The notes: generated by a model not told the origin, from the sequence alone. 64,000 bases of DNA from Zymoseptoria tritici IPO323 (GCF_000219625.1 NC_018217.1:558001-622000); one strand, 5' to 3'; counted from the first letter of the stretch, positions 10,571 through 23,136 are shown. Translations and numbers: made by a program.

Positions 10571-11760
10571 CACAGTATCGTTCATTCTGTTGCTCCCGAT
10601 ATATGTCCATTGAGGACTGAATCGACACGGCGATTGCACCACTCGAGCGATGAGCTGAGCGAGAACCGCGGTACCTTATCAAGCTGGCATTGCCCTGCAT
10701 GAAGCGTGCGACTTGTTGGGAGAGCTGTTCTTCGCGCTGGTCGTCGACAAGGAGAGATGCGAGGTGAGCTTTCAGGGCGCTTCCGATGAAGGAAACTGAT
10801 GAAGCACTCGATGGTCTGCACTACTGTGGCTCGGAGAGTGGTTGTTCTACGACCCACGTGGGCCGCGAGAGTCAGGGCGGCACGCCGGTGTTGGTCACAT
10901 CAGATGGCAGCGCATCGCGCAATCATACCGTAACATGCGGCAAATTATGATGATGGTATTGCAGTCCAGGATGTAATAGTATGCAATCGCGACTGTCTGC
11001 TACAGCATTTGATGGTGTCGATGATGATGATGATGAACGACGAAAGCCAGGCGCAAGACGGAATGCGTGGAACCGAAAGGGTCGCGCGGGGAGATTGACC
11101 TCGCAGCCGGCTTTGTTGTGGTGCTGGCGCTGGCGGGGCTGACAGCCCGTTTCGCGCGTCCATGCCTTCTCGTGCCTGTATGTTTGCACGCACATTTCCA
11201 CTGTAACAGCTGCGCAATACTAGACAAAAGTAATATCAGTGTATAGCTCGTGCCTTCCACATTCTGTCTTGCTACTGGCATGCTTCATCTCCTTCCGTGG
11301 GATTTGATGCAGCTCCCCAAAGGAGAGGAAAGGAGACGAGGAGGTCATTAGCGTGATCAGATGTTCCGCAACTAGCCCCGTTTACGTGATAGAGAGCTGT
11401 GTAGAATGGGTACTTTTGCTTGCCCGTCCTCTCAGTCCTCACCTCTGCCTTTTACAAGTCCTCCACCAAACTCGCCTTCACCAAAATCGCTCTGGTAAGA
11501 AATCCACCCACGCTCCGCAAAACCAGCCCACGGCACCGCGAAAGTCGACTTGCTCCATCCACCACACACCTTTTGCAACCAAACAACAGTCGATTGCTCG
11601 CCGTTTCGCATTGTTGTGAGCGCGTTCCGTCGCTTCTGGCGGTCGCGTCAAATAACAATTTCGACGACTTGCATCGTTGTTGATTGATCGATCGTTCACC
11701 AGCTAATCGACGCGTCGCAGAACCGATCTTCACCTTACTGCAACTTCCGCAACCCCTTCA

Positions 11761-11996
11761 GTAAGTCGCTTCCGCGTCCGACTGAACGATTCTGCGCTCT
11801 TGCTCGTGACCGCGAAGCTCGTGGTTGCGACCGCGACCGTGGCCGCGACCTTGAGCCGGCGTTTCTTCATAACAACAACAATCACCACCACATACCTCGA
11901 CAACCAAAATCATCACGACTTGCCACCACCGTCATCCACAAATCGACTTACCTTCTATTTTCGACCCATTGTCGCTGACATCTGCTCCTCTTCAGC
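11761..11996 (+). other. Probable 5'-UTR intron of the NHP6-like gene
   Basis: A perfect GTAAGT donor follows CTTCA at 11761 and a pyrimidine tract ending CTCTTCAG lies just before the leader that runs into the ATG at 12015. Leader introns are common in fungal HMGB and histone-like genes. Inference from splice signals only. Confidence 0.4.
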
Positions 11997-12014
11997 ACCT
12001 CAAAAACCGCAATC

Positions 12015-12511
12015 ATGCCAAAGGAGAAGGCTACCACCCGCGGCGCCAAGAAGGGCGGCAAGGCCGACGGCGGCAAGAAGAAGAAGGGTATGTCTCTTCG
12101 ACTCTTCCCAGTACTGCCATCATCGTTCGCTAACCATGCACAGATCCCAACATGCCCAAGCGCGGTCTCTCCGCCTACATGTTCTTCGCCAACGAGCAGC
12201 GTGACAACGTCCGCGAGGAGAACCCTGGCATCAAGTTCGGTTCGTCGCCTCTTCGAGTGCACCCTCATGGACCTCCACTAACGTTGCAACAGGCGAGGTT
12301 GGCAAGCTCCTCGGAGAGAGGTGGAAGGGCCTCAACGAGAAGCAGAAGACTCCTTACGAGGCCAAGGCCGCCGCCGACAAGAAGCGCTACGAGGAGGAGA
12401 AGAAGGCTTACCTGAACGTGAGTTCATCATCACCGTCACAACATCGCATGCCTTGCTAATCAGATTCAGGAACAGTCCGCCGCTGCTGATGAAGATGAGG
12501 ATGACGAGTAA
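12015..12511 (+). CDS. NHP6: NHP6-type HMG-box chromatin protein
   Basis: Small abundant nuclear protein that bends DNA and assists nucleosome remodelling and FACT. Four exons fit: 12015-12087, 12144-12239, 12293-12417 and 12470-12511, giving 111 residues. Order of parts: a Lys/Gly-rich basic N-terminus ([13 protein letters not shown]), one HMG box at about residues 26-95 beginning [20 protein letters not shown] and including [19 protein letters not shown], and a short acidic tail (DEDEDDE). The single box with a basic leader is the NHP6 layout; metazoan HMGB has two boxes. The last intron has two possible acceptors six bases apart (ATTCAG|GAACAG preferred), which would change only two residues. 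The gene has a long pyrimidine-rich leader, probably spliced. Confidence 0.92.
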
Positions 12512-13599
12512 ATCTCGATCCATCTCACAACTTCTCTCAGTGTTTTGTCGAATTCATGGAGTGGGTTCTGTGTTTCTTTTCAAGCTGGCTCAAGTTTCGG
12601 GCTACGGTATGCGGCGCTGCTGCGAAGAGAGGGCAGCGGCTGCGACTTGCTCGGGAATGGGTATGATACCAATGGGGTTTGCGTGTATGTTATGATGGGC
12701 CAGCTTCTGCAAATTCAGCAATGACGGCAGCTGCGGGTGTATACTTCAATGCAAACGTGTGCTTTCGTCAGAATCGAATGCGTCTTTATCTTTGTCCACA
12801 GCTCGATCAGATGTGAATCGATCATGGTGCTCATCAAACGCTCTCTGGCTTCGGTCCACGAGAGACATTTTGAGGGTACTGTTTATCATGACCTCAAGCA
12901 CTAGCGGTGACCTCGTGGCATAGCAGCATCCAGACCCCGTTCCACATCATGCCGGCACATGGGAACATGGGACCTGGGAAGACTCTACTCTTTATGGACA
13001 AATGGAAGACCGGAAGAAGCGCTAAAAAGTAGGCGACCCCAGAAATAGCCCGGTCGTTGAAAAGTATGCCCTGGTCCCTGGACACGAGAATCGCCCCATA
13101 TTTAGCCCACATTGCCGACGCGTAAGTCTAGCAGAGGATGACATCGTCCTGGCACGCACCTTTGCTATGGGATTGACGGCGGAGCTGTACCTGTCAGACT
13201 GGATGGCATTGATCTAATGATCCTAGAGAACTTGCAAGAAGCTTATGCATTCCTTGTGCATATGTACCTTCGAAAGATCGGTGAATCGACGACCCCAATA
13301 GAGCGACGTTGGGGTAGTTGTGTCGTAACGTTACGTCAAATTTCTACCGATTCTTTGTGCTTCTTGTCCCGAGGACGCCTTCATCTGATTCTCTTTCAAT
13401 ACCTCTTCTTCTCTTCCTATTCTTGTTAACCTTCTCCTTCTCATTATCGTCAGGCATTCCTGTCATCTCACTCGCTGTTCTATTGTCACAGTCGTTACTG
13501 TCAGGACAGAACCCGTCTTCTCACGCTGCACCTAGCACATCATCTGGACTCGAACGCCCTGCACCCCATCCGTGGAACACACCTCTCACGACATCCACG
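12512..13599. other. Intergenic spacer
   Basis: 3' flank of the HMG-box gene and upstream region of the channel gene. A long CT-rich stretch (about 13370-13520) just before the next gene resembles a fungal core promoter or leader. No gene or repeat recognised. Confidence 0.5.
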
Positions 13600-16500
13600 A
13601 TGGCGGGTCTGCTCGCGAGACAGCAGCAGAACACCGGCGAGGAGCTCATTGATGTAATCGGAGCTGGTTTCAGCAACATCTCTGGACAGTCTGCTCTTGC
13701 AAGTTTGATCACATCGGCCGTGCTCACGGCAGTCATTGCATTACTATTCTGTTTCCTCCGGCCGTACAATAGCGTCGTATACGCCCCTCGAGCGAAGCAC
13801 GCCGACAGCAAGCATGCTCCACCTCCCGTTTCGAAAGGCCTGTTCGGCTGGCTCTCACCGCTTGTGAAGACGAAAGAGAAGGATCTGGTGGAAAAGGTGG
13901 GAGTGGATGCCGCGGTGTTCATGCGAGTTGTCCGCATGTTGAGGAACATCTTCTCGATTCTGGCAGTGGTCGGATGTGGCATCATTATCCCGAATAACCT
14001 CCTGGGATCGAAGCAGTCCAAGGTCGGGTCCCAGGTCGGCGCGAATGGATTCTTCAACCGCATGACACCGCTGCTGCTATATGGACAGACGAGACTGTGG
14101 GCATACGTCGTTGTCACGTATCTTTTCACCGCGGTGATATTATACTTTCTCTACATCAATTATGTTCAGATCACACGCATGAGGAGGGAATACTACAACA
14201 GTTCGGATTATCAGCACAGTCTGCACGCTCGTACGCTGCTATTGACTGATCTACCGAAGGATCTCCGCTCAGACGAAGGGATTGGACGCCTCGTGAACGA
14301 AGTGAGGGCTTCGGGCGAGCAGCCGCGGACGGCCATTGCTAGAAATGTGCGGGACCTGCCAGAGCTGGTTGAGGAGCACACAGAGACTGTGAAAGAGCTT
14401 GAAGAGCATTTGGCCAAATATCTGAAGAACCCGGATCGTCTTCCTCCGACTCGTCCTACTTGCAAGGTGCACAAGAACGACAAGGGATATGGCAGCGGAG
14501 CAAAGGGGCAGAAAGTGGACGCCATCGAGTATCTCACCGGAAGGATTCGAGAGCTTGAAACACAAATCCGTGAAGTTCGTCTGTCTGTCGACAAGCGCGA
14601 TGCCCTCCTTTACGGATTCGCATCGTATCAGAGCATTTCTGCTGCCCATGTGACAGCTTATGCGGCGAAAGGGAAGAAGTTCCACGGAGCCGAAGTCCAG
14701 CTGGCACCCAAACCCAGCGCTCTCGTCTGGAAGAATCTCAAGATGTCGCGTGGTCAGCGAAAGCGACAGAGCTTCGTGAACAGCCTATGGATTGGTGTGC
14801 TCATTGTGGTCTGGACTGTGCCCAACCTGCTCATTGCTGCGTTTCTGGCCAATTTGTCCAACCTCGCCATCTTCTGGCCGGCTTTCAAAAGAACATACGA
14901 TACCCACTCCACGTGGTGGGCCATCGTGCAGGGTGTGCTCGCTCCTGCACTCACCATGTCATTCTACTTCTACCTTCCGGCGATTTTCCGGAAACTTCGC
15001 ATCAAGGCGGGCGACGTGAGCAAGACCAGCCGTGAGAGACATGTGGCTCGAAGTCTATACAAGTTCTTCGTCATCAACAACCTCATAGTTTTCTCGATCT
15101 TTTCTTCCGTCTGGACGCTCATCTGGACTATTGTCCGGAAAGAGCAGACTATCACCAGAAGCACTCCTTTGACGCAGGTCTTGACTGGATTGTGCGGAGT
15201 GTCCTCGTACTGGATCTGCTGGATGTTGCAACGAAATTTGGGCGCCGCCGTGGACTTGAGCCAGCTGTGGACGCTGATCACCAACTCGTGGTCCCGCCGT
15301 TTCTCCTCACCTACTGTAAGTTTTCCTCTTGCTCCTACTCCGTGCTGTAGCTGACTGTCCTTTCCAGCCACGAAGCTTGATCCAGCTGTCGGCTCCTCAG
15401 CCCATGGACTATGCCAGCTACTACAACTACTTCTTGTTCTACGCGACAGTTGCCATTGCTTTCGCTCCAATCCATCCGTTGATCCTCCCGGTGACGGCCT
15501 TTTATTTCTGGATGGACTCGTTCATGAAGAAGTATCTGCTTCTTTACGTTCTCATCACCAAGTATGAGTCTGGTGGTGTATTTTGGCGGTCCATCTTCAA
15601 CCGCATGCTCTTCCTCACTGTCTTCGGCAATTTCGTCGTTGCGGTGGTCATCCTGGCGCTTACTATCGATTTCATTGATGCACACTGGGCAAAGCTGGCT
15701 TGCCTGGCTCCCTTACCGCTGATTGTTATTGGTTTCAAGGTTTACTGCAAATATCGATTCGACGACGAGTTCGACTACTATGAGACGGGTAAGAAATCGC
15801 GCGATCAGGAACAGCACGCAGGGAATGAGCTCAACAAGAGGACCAAGGGCGATAGGATGGCTGCTCGTTTCGGTCACCCTGCGCTGTACAGGCCGCTTAT
15901 CACGCCGATGGTGTCTTCGAAGAGTCAGCATCTGCTGAAGTCCATCTACGGTGGCAGAACATCACTAGATGACGATACTTCCACCGTTGCCGGTTACTCA
16001 GATGTCTACTTGGACAATATGGACCCGCGCAAACCTGGCAGACGTTCAGGCAAGTCGAATGAGCCTTTCGAGTTGGTCGACGAAAACAACCTCGACTTTG
16101 AGCATTACAAGAACCGACCCGAGTTCCGAGACGAGGCCGGCGGAGATGGCGAGCTGTATGGCCACGCAGGCGACGTTGTACGCCCGGGCACACCAAGCAG
16201 CGCAATCACAGGTTTCACCAGAGCCGGCACGTTCGACTCGACCTACACCGATCAAAGTCGCGACACTTCGCCGTACGGCCACAGCCGCAACACTTCCGGC
16301 CAACAGACGTATGTGCACAGTCGCGATGCCTCGGGCGACTCCGACCATACACGAGTGGGAGACGGTGGCATGGAGTACCCTCGCGGCTACCACCAGGCGC
16401 CCTCAATGCTCCGCGACCACTCTCCATCTGGTGACATTGGCCAGTCGCACCGAGAGCCAGTTTCCCGCCGCGAATTGCCACGGCGTGAGAGCCGCGATAT

Positions 16501-16672
16501 GCTCATGTCGAGCGCTGCGGGTATGGGCTTCGGCCCGCCTGCTGCAGTAACGCCTGGTGGTTATGGACCTGTGCGATATGGAAATGTGCCTTCGGGCGAG
16601 AATACGCCGGGCTATGCATCTGAAGAGGATACGAGTTATGATTATTTCCGGCGAGGGAGGACCGGACGATAG
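13600..16672 (+). CDS. CSC1/OSCA-type (DUF221) stress-gated cation channel
   Basis: Integral membrane protein of the OSCA/TMEM63 family, whose members open on osmotic or mechanical stress and pass calcium. Two exons, 13600-15315 and 15368-16672 (52 nt phase-0 intron), give 1006 residues. Layout: a short N-terminus, three spans (SLITSAVLTAVIALLFCFL, a second near VVGCGIIIP, a third at VVTYLFTAVILYFLYINYV), a cytosolic PHM7-type domain with LLTDLPKDLRSDEGIGRLV, then the main multi-span core (LIVVWTVPNLLIAAFLANL, YYNYFLFYATVAIAFAPIHPL, FGNFVVAVVILALTI). After the last span there is a hydrophilic tail of over 200 residues rich in Ser, Arg and Gly. The start MAGLLARQ is the first in-frame ATG; the frame is open upstream but without an ATG. 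Yeast relatives are Csc1, Rsn1 and Phm7; which one is orthologous is not settled here. Confidence 0.9.
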
Positions 16673-17580
16673 ATGGGTGGGAATGTATGGATGCTTTGAT
16701 TTGGGCGGACGGTTCCATGCACGATGCACGGCACGCATCGGAGGGTGCGGGATTAAACAGGACAGAGGGAGAGCGGTGGCATGGCGTTTGATCTGAAAAA
16801 GCATTTAATGAGGTCTCTGACCACCACACGTTACACACGACTGAAAGACAGCATTGTTAGAATATTGTAAATATATATCGTTTACCAGACACCTTTTATG
16901 TTCTGATCATGTCCAGCTGACCAGTTCTCATGGCCTCTCCTACAATTGAGCGATGTACCAAGCCGCCTAGCATCATGATGTACTCCTCAAACACTGCCTC
17001 ACTGAAGAGAGCGTTCAACTGGATGCGGCGTCACATGTCAGCGCGCGTGCCGGAATAGATTGGCTGAGCCGCACGTGCCAAGTTCGCTCGCTTCCGGCGT
17101 TCCAACTTCTTTTTAGAACCACGACTCAAACCACTCCTATTCCACTGCAAACCCACCACGCACCAACGATCAATACACGCAGACTCGCCGTTCCACGTTA
17201 TCGTCAGAAGTAACTCTGACGATCAAGCACTTACGCAAACACATTACCGCAAACACCACCAAAGTCAACTTCCATCTATGGGCTATTCGGCACCCTCGAC
17301 TCTTACCACTTTCCACTTCGCGTCCGAGATTGTCGCGTCCTTCTCCGGCGTTGCAGGTCTGTCGCAAACCGATTCCAGCTTTGGAGCCTTGCTTTGGTCA
17401 GGCCCACGTTGAGACGTGGGCGAAAACTTGAAGATCTGGCACGTTTGGACGGCGCCGGCATCTTGGACGTACAAAACCAGCCTGAATAGAAGAGCATACC
17501 AATAAAAACCAGACGGACGAGCTCTGCATGGAGGGATAAAAGGTAGACATACTTTGCGCAGAAACAAGTCTGCTGCGACC
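16673..17580. other. Intergenic spacer and kinase leader
   Basis: AT-rich 3' flank of the channel gene (16800-16890), then the upstream region of the kinase. Several short frames precede the kinase ATG. No repeat or RNA gene seen. Confidence 0.5.
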
Positions 17581-19266
17581 ATGCCAGCCATGGACATCGA
17601 CTTTGGCAAGAATGGACTTGAGGGCAAGCGCTCTCCTCCGATGGAGATTTCGTCTCCGCGCGTGATTGCGCAGGATATCGCAGTTGAGGAGACCTCTGCT
17701 CAGGTGCCAAAGTTGAACCACGAGGCGATCAGGGAGAAGGCGCGCAAGCGGAAGAAGAACAAGAAGAAGGGCATGCCACCTGCTGCTCCTGCGGTCAATT
17801 TGATTAAAGGATTCCAGACTCCGGTCACGTCGGGAGGAGAAGAGTCGGACGCTTCGATGCTGAACACTCCGCGGATTGGTGCCATGAAGGATGCGCCCAG
17901 CCCTGCCTTACGACCACTGACTCCTGGAGGTGGAATCAGTGCTCTTCGCGCTCGACTTGACGCGCTTGCTCTGGAATCAGATGATACCAGGCCCGGTCTG
18001 TCGAGAGTCATGACGAACTCGTCAATTTGCAGCATGACACCCTCTTCGCGCGGTAGTGACGGCGACAAGACTGAGATGGAGACGTACGATGTCCCGCTCG
18101 ATCAGGACTTCATCAGCTCGGACGCTGGAACACGCACACCTTTGTTCGCTTCGCAGGCGATCGAGGGAGGTTTGAGGACCGAGACAATTCACCGCAAGAT
18201 GTGCGCCGAGGATTTTGAGCAGATGCGGTGTCTAGGTAAAGGCGCGTTTGGTACGGTACACCTGGTCAAGCAAGCAGCTACAGGAAGGCTATATGCGCAG
18301 AAACAGTTCAAAAAGGCCAGCATCACCGTGCACAAGCGTCTGATCGAGCAGACTCGCACCGAGAGGACCATCCTGGAGTCTGTCAACAGGCACCCTTTTG
18401 TCGTGAAGCTGTACTATGCTTTCCAGGACCAGGAGAAGCTCTACCTCATCTTGGAGTATGCGCAAGGCGGCGAGCTCTTCCACCATCTAGCCATGGAGCG
18501 CATGTTCACAGAGGAGGTCGCGGCATTCTACATGGCTGAAATGGTGCTTGCGTTGGAACATCTCCACCAGAACGTCCGGGTCATCTACCGAGATCTCAAG
18601 CCCGAGAATTGTCTCCTTGACACGGAAGGACATCTGCTTCTCACCGACTTCGGCCTTTCAAAAGTCGCACTCGACGGCGAGGACGAACGCACGAACAGCA
18701 TCCTGGGCACCATCGAATACATGGCTCCCGAAGTGATTGAAGGCAAAGCGTACGACTTTTCAGTGGACTGGTGGGGCTTGGGAGCCATCGGCTTCGACCT
18801 GCTGACCGGTAGCCCTCCATTCGGCGGCAACAACCACACCAAGATCCAGCAGAACATTGTGAAGGCAAAGTTGCAGCTGCCCTACTTCTTGGGACCGGAT
18901 GCGAAGGACCTGCTCACTCGTCTGCTGCGCAAGGAACCTCACAAGCGATTGGGAGGCACGACGGCGAAGGACGTCAAGGCGTTGAAAGCGCACCGCTTCT
19001 TCCGCAAGATCGACTGGAAAGCTCTCGAGAGGAGAGAATGCGAGCCGCCCATCCAACCCGTCATCACCGACCCGGAGCTCGCGGAGAACTTCAGCCAGGA
19101 ATTCACCGATTTGCCCATGAGTCCGGTCGTCACGCGCGGAAGTCTGGCTTTTGAGAATATTGTTGATGACCCGTTCGCCGCGGAGGAGAGTAATCCTTTC
19201 GGTGGCTTCAGCTTTGTGGCGAGTAGGAGTCTGCTGGACGGGGACGAGTTCATGTTGGATGCTTGA
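17581..19266 (+). CDS. S6K-like AGC serine/threonine kinase
   Basis: Single-exon gene of 561 residues. The start at 17581 (MPAMDIDFGKN) is the first in-frame ATG. The N-terminal 200 residues are basic then Ser/Thr/Pro-rich. The kinase domain starts near residue 208 with the Gly loop GKGAFGTVHLVK and VAIK-type QKQFKKA; the catalytic loop is YRDLKPENC (about 336) and the DFG motif is in LLTDFGLSK (about 354); the activation loop reads SILGTIEYMAPE, with the Thr expected to be phosphorylated by PDK1. The AGC C-terminal extension carries a turn-motif region and the hydrophobic motif NPFGGFSFVAS (about 540), the site TOR complexes phosphorylate in S6K relatives. It resembles fission yeast Psk1; Sch9/Sck-type kinases carry extra N-terminal domains that are absent here. 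Role in TOR signalling is an inference from family. Confidence 0.88.
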   Translation: MPAMDIDFGKNGLEGKRSPPMEISSPRVIAQDIAVEETSAQVPKLNHEAIREKARKRKKNKKKGMPPAAPAVNLIKGFQTPVTSGGEESDASMLNTPRIGAMKDAPSPALRPLTPGGGISALRARLDALALESDDTRPGLSRVMTNSSICSMTPSSRGSDGDKTEMETYDVPLDQDFISSDAGTRTPLFASQAIEGGLRTETIHRKMCAEDFEQMRCLGKGAFGTVHLVKQAATGRLYAQKQFKKASITVHKRLIEQTRTERTILESVNRHPFVVKLYYAFQDQEKLYLILEYAQGGELFHHLAMERMFTEEVAAFYMAEMVLALEHLHQNVRVIYRDLKPENCLLDTEGHLLLTDFGLSKVALDGEDERTNSILGTIEYMAPEVIEGKAYDFSVDWWGLGAIGFDLLTGSPPFGGNNHTKIQQNIVKAKLQLPYFLGPDAKDLLTRLLRKEPHKRLGGTTAKDVKALKAHRFFRKIDWKALERRECEPPIQPVITDPELAENFSQEFTDLPMSPVVTRGSLAFENIVDDPFAAEESNPFGGFSFVASRSLLDGDEFMLDA

Positions 19267-20451
19267 CTGTATGGTTGTCATGAGCGCAGAGAGGTGCATC
19301 GGAACTGGTATGAGCTTGTGAATAAAGTCTTAGAGGAGGCTGTATATATGGTACAATGCAACGACCATACGCGACTTGCTAACTTGCATGCACATGTCCT
19401 GCTAACTTAACTGTACCGCTGTCTGGCATGCCAACTAACTTACCTGTCCAAATGTATAGCATGTCTGGTAGTTTACATGTACGGCTATCTAGCATGTCTG
19501 GTAACTTACGAGCACAGCTTTCCAGTACATCGTCTTAGCTTACCTTTGTGTCTCCTCAGCACGTTCCCGTAGCTTACCTACACGAGTCCACCTTCGATAA
19601 CCGCGCTCGTCATGTTGTACCGAGAAGCTTAAGTTTCGGGAGATCGACGTCGAAGCTGGAAGCTTTGCGGGAATTGTCCACTTCCCTTTGCCTCCCCTGA
19701 TCCTTCCTCCTTTGAACCTCGACCTTGTGTACCAACACCGCACTACATGTCTCGCCAACCGAACCCCATCCGCCGATCGGCTCGAGAGCGCGCTGCACAT
19801 CGATGTCACATGGCATTAAAAGTTGCATTGCGGACCTGTGAGAGTGCATCAAGCACACCGCATCCGTGAGCCGTATCCGCAAGGATAATCCGAGTCAGCG
19901 ATGCATCTGCCGTTCCACTCATCTTCGCTCGTCCTCCAATCTCCGTCGTCGGAGCTGTACGACCTTCCTCTCTAGTCCGGCGAGAAGCCAGCAGACCTCC
20001 GATCTATTGCCTGTTCCTGAACGTCTTTACCGCATCTGATTGAACCGGATGATCACTCTAGCCGGCGAATCGCCGGACTCTACAGGGAACACAACAGCAA
20101 TCCAGCGATCTGCTTCCTACATGGTTCTGCCTCGAGACAGGGAAAGCTTCAAGCACGAATCAAAGGACCTTGATCCCCACCTTACAGACCGGGAAGGGAC
20201 GCATGAGCTCGCTGCGTAGAAATTAGGTATACAAAACTGTCTTGCTTAGTTGCATGAAATATGTCTTTGCTCTGGGGGATCAGCGGTCGCGGTAGGTAAA
20301 TCTCCCTCCTACGTTACACCGCACTGCCGCTCTTTCTGGAGTTTGTTTGCTTGCTTTCACGACTGTGTTGCATTAAAAGACTGTTGCGGTCGGGCATCCC
20401 TCGGTTCTGGTCGTCTTTACATATTCAGTGCTGGACTTCCGAATAAGCAGC
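19267..20451. other. Intergenic spacer with minisatellite
   Basis: Holds the kinase 3' flank, minisatellite locus C (19374-19590) and about 800 bases of GH47 upstream sequence without recognisable coding. Confidence 0.55.
19374..19590. repeat. Degenerate 33 bp minisatellite, locus C
   Basis: Units begin at 19405, 19438, 19471, 19504, 19538 and 19572, spacing 33, 33, 33, 34, 34. Unit starts read ACTTAACTG, ACTTACCTG, GTTTACATG, ACTTACGAG, GCTTACCTT and GCTTACCTA; the second half of several units carries TAGCATGTCTGGTA. This is the reverse complement of the locus A/B unit (CTTACCTGCACG). Confidence 0.8.
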
Positions 20452-22560
20452 ATGCGATTTGCCCTCTTCTTCGGCCTGACGGCCACGTTGGCGGCGGCTC
20501 TTCCTCAATCGACATCGGAAGGACAGTCCGAAGCAGCTCAGCGAGCGGATGCAGTGAAGGAGGCCTTTGAATTTGCCTGGTCCGGATATTACAAGTACTG
20601 ATACCGCGTCTTGTGCTCGGCAACCTCCGCTGACGACGAGTAGATATGCCTTTCCTAACGATGAGCTGCTGCCATTGAACAACACCTTTTCTAACTCGCG
20701 GTAAGGGACAACAACAATGCAAGTAGTGAAAGAACCCACCTCTAACGATTCTCCCAGCAATGGATGGGGAGCCTCCGCGGTCGACGCTCTGTCCACCGCC
20801 TTAATCATGGGCGAGAGAGACATTGTCCACCAGATCCTCGAGCACATTCCCACAATCGATTGGAACGTCAGCGCCGACGACGAAGTGGTCAGTCTCTTTG
20901 AGACCACGATTCGTTACCTCGGCGGTCTTCTCTCTGGCTACGATCTCTTGAATGGTCCTCTCAAAGACATGTGCGAAGACCAGAGCAAAGTCGCGGCCCT
21001 CCTCGATCAGGCCAAGAATCTAGCGGATACTCTGAAGTTCACCTTTGATTCGCCTTCCGGCATTCCGGATAACTCGCTCTATGTGGGCAACCGCAGTGTC
21101 AACAATTCGATCACGAATGGCCTGGCGACCGTGGGAACTCTTGTGCTGGAGTGGACTCATCTGTCAGATCTGACGGGAGATGATACCTACGCGAAGCTTT
21201 CGCAAAAGGCAGAGGTTTGTAGAGACATTTCCAAGGAACTCTACTGCAGATGAATGCTGACGAAAGCCGATTAAAACAGAGCTATGCTCTCCATCCACAA
21301 CCTCCTTCTTCTGAGCCGTTTCCTGGCCTGCTCGGTACTGATATGTCGATCGAGAATGGAACGTTCCTGGACGCCCGTGGTGGTTGGAACGGAGGCACCG
21401 ACAGCTTTTACGAATACTTGATCAAGGTGAGGGTACATCTACGACGTGTACATCGAATATACTGACATCAGACGTAGATGTACATATACGACACCTCACG
21501 ATTCGCCGAGTACAAAGACCGGTGAGCCGCCATGAATCTCAGAGACATAGCCCAGCCTCTCAAACTAACGCCCTACCAGCTGGACCACAGCAGTCGACAG
21601 CAGCATCAAATACCTCGCTTCCCACCCCATTCCCCGACCCGACCTAACCTTCCTCGCCGCCTACCGCGGTCAAACCCTCCGCAACATCTCCCAGCATCTC
21701 GGCTGCTTCGACGGTGGGAACTTCATCCTCGGCGGGCTCGTGTTAGAGGAGCAGAGGTACATTGACTTTGGTCTTGAGCTCGTGAATTCCTGCGAGGTAT
21801 GAATCTTCCTCTCCCTTTCGCCCGTCTCTGTCCATAAATAGCCTCCGACTGACTCTTACTCCTTCTTGTGTAGGAAACGTACAGACAAACCCTCACCGGC
21901 ATCGGCCCGGAAGTCTTCTCCTGGAACACCACCAACCTCACCTCCACGCAACAAGAATTCTTCGACCGTGCGGGTTTCTGGATCAAAGACGCGGAATACG
22001 TCCTCCGCCCTGAGGTCATCGAGAGTTTCTACTACGCCTACCGCGCGACGGGCGATAGCATTTACCAAGACGTACGTAACCCCCCCATCCCTGTCTGATC
22101 GCATGTCGTATGGTCGTCCATCTTGATAACACTCGCGCTGACTGTGCTGGACTGACTGTTGATAGTACGCCTGGAACGCCTTCCTATCCATCAACGCAAC
22201 CTGTCGCCAAGGATCCGGCTTCACAGCGGTCGAAGACGTGAATGCCCCAGGTGGCGGCAATTCTTCGAATTTTCAAGAGTCGTTTTGGTTCGCTGAGGTG
22301 TTGAAGTACAGGTACGTGCGATACCTCGAGGGTTGTAAGATGGAAGAGAACGTGGTCACTAATAGACGTTGCAGCTACTTGATCCATGCCCCGGACGCGG
22401 AGTGGCAGGTTGATTCGAAGGGAGTTAATCAATATGTTTATAATACGGAGGCGCATCCGTTTAAGGTATGTTCAGAATGCAGCAGTCGCTTGGGCGACGC
22501 TCTTGAAAGGGGGTTCAGGACTGATCTTTGTTGTGATAGGTTGCTGGAACGCCGATTTAA
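20452..22560 (+). CDS. Secreted class I alpha-1,2-mannosidase (GH47)
   Basis: Trims alpha-1,2-linked mannose from N-glycans in the secretory pathway or outside the cell. Ten exons fit: 20452-20594, 20644-20700, 20758-21214, 21280-21426, 21478-21521, 21580-21796, 21874-22071, 22166-22311, 22375-22465 and 22540-22560, giving 506 residues. A signal peptide ([18 protein letters not shown]) is followed by the family landmarks: [64 protein letters not shown] and, near the end, VYNTEAHPF, whose Thr helps bind the catalytic calcium. The last exon codes only for VAGTPI and the stop. Several Asn-X-Ser/Thr sites ([24 protein letters not shown]) suggest it is glycosylated itself. No ER-retention motif or N-terminal membrane anchor, so the secreted fungal subgroup is likely. 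Confidence 0.93.
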
Positions 22561-23136
22561 TGTCTGAGACAGGCGTCGAGCGGGCACACAGTCTGCGTTA
22601 GGAGAATCAGGAGAGTCGTAGTCGTTGGCAGGTGTGTTGAGGTTGGCATAAATGAACTGAATGCACGCACGCCTTCAGAAGCCCGGGAAGCCAACGTACC
22701 TGGACGCCTGTATAAGCCGTTCGACGACCGTGCATGTACGGTCATTCGAGGATGCAGGCAGACCACCTATCCGCGTATAATTAGCTTGGCAGTCCGCACA
22801 CCGCCGACATGTGCCAGCAACGTGACGGCCAAACAACTGACCTGTCGGGTCTACCCAGTCCCATGTGTTGAAGTTTTTTGTGCTTGTGAGACGAATCGGC
22901 CACGAGCCAGTAAGTGAAACTCCAGACGAAGCGGCTACAACCGCCGGAGCAACGGTGTTCAGTATAAAGGTGCGCTGGTGAGGCCTGCACTTCAAGCCAT
23001 TAGATTCTCGTCGGCTCCGTCTATAAGCACGACTCCACATCCATTCCGAACCCTCCCAAGCCACCCACCAGCGCCACGCTCCCATCCGCCATCGTACAAA
23101 ACCATCATTCGTAGCTCGTAAACAGATTCCCACTCA
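22561..23136. other. Convergent intergenic spacer with weak minisatellite echoes
   Basis: Lies between two convergent genes. At 22685-22750 there are motifs (GCCAACGTACCTGGACGCCTG, CCGTGCATGTACGG) resembling those of minisatellite locus E; too degenerate to call repeat units. Nothing else seen. Confidence 0.35.

Larger units (their letters stand above)
9648..12014. other. Long intergenic region (2.4 kb) with minisatellite and NHP6 leader
   Basis: No convincing protein gene. It holds minisatellite locus B (10285-10570), a short (GAT)n run near 11022-11037, and from about 11600 onward a pyrimidine-rich, CAACAA-rich stretch typical of a long fungal 5' leader leading to the HMG-box gene at 12015. 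A non-coding transcript cannot be excluded. Confidence 0.5.

Noticed and set aside
13318..13599. Upstream extension of the channel gene frame
   Set aside because: Open without an ATG (it begins at TTG) and made of CT-rich leader sequence; the ATG at 13600 fits the family start.
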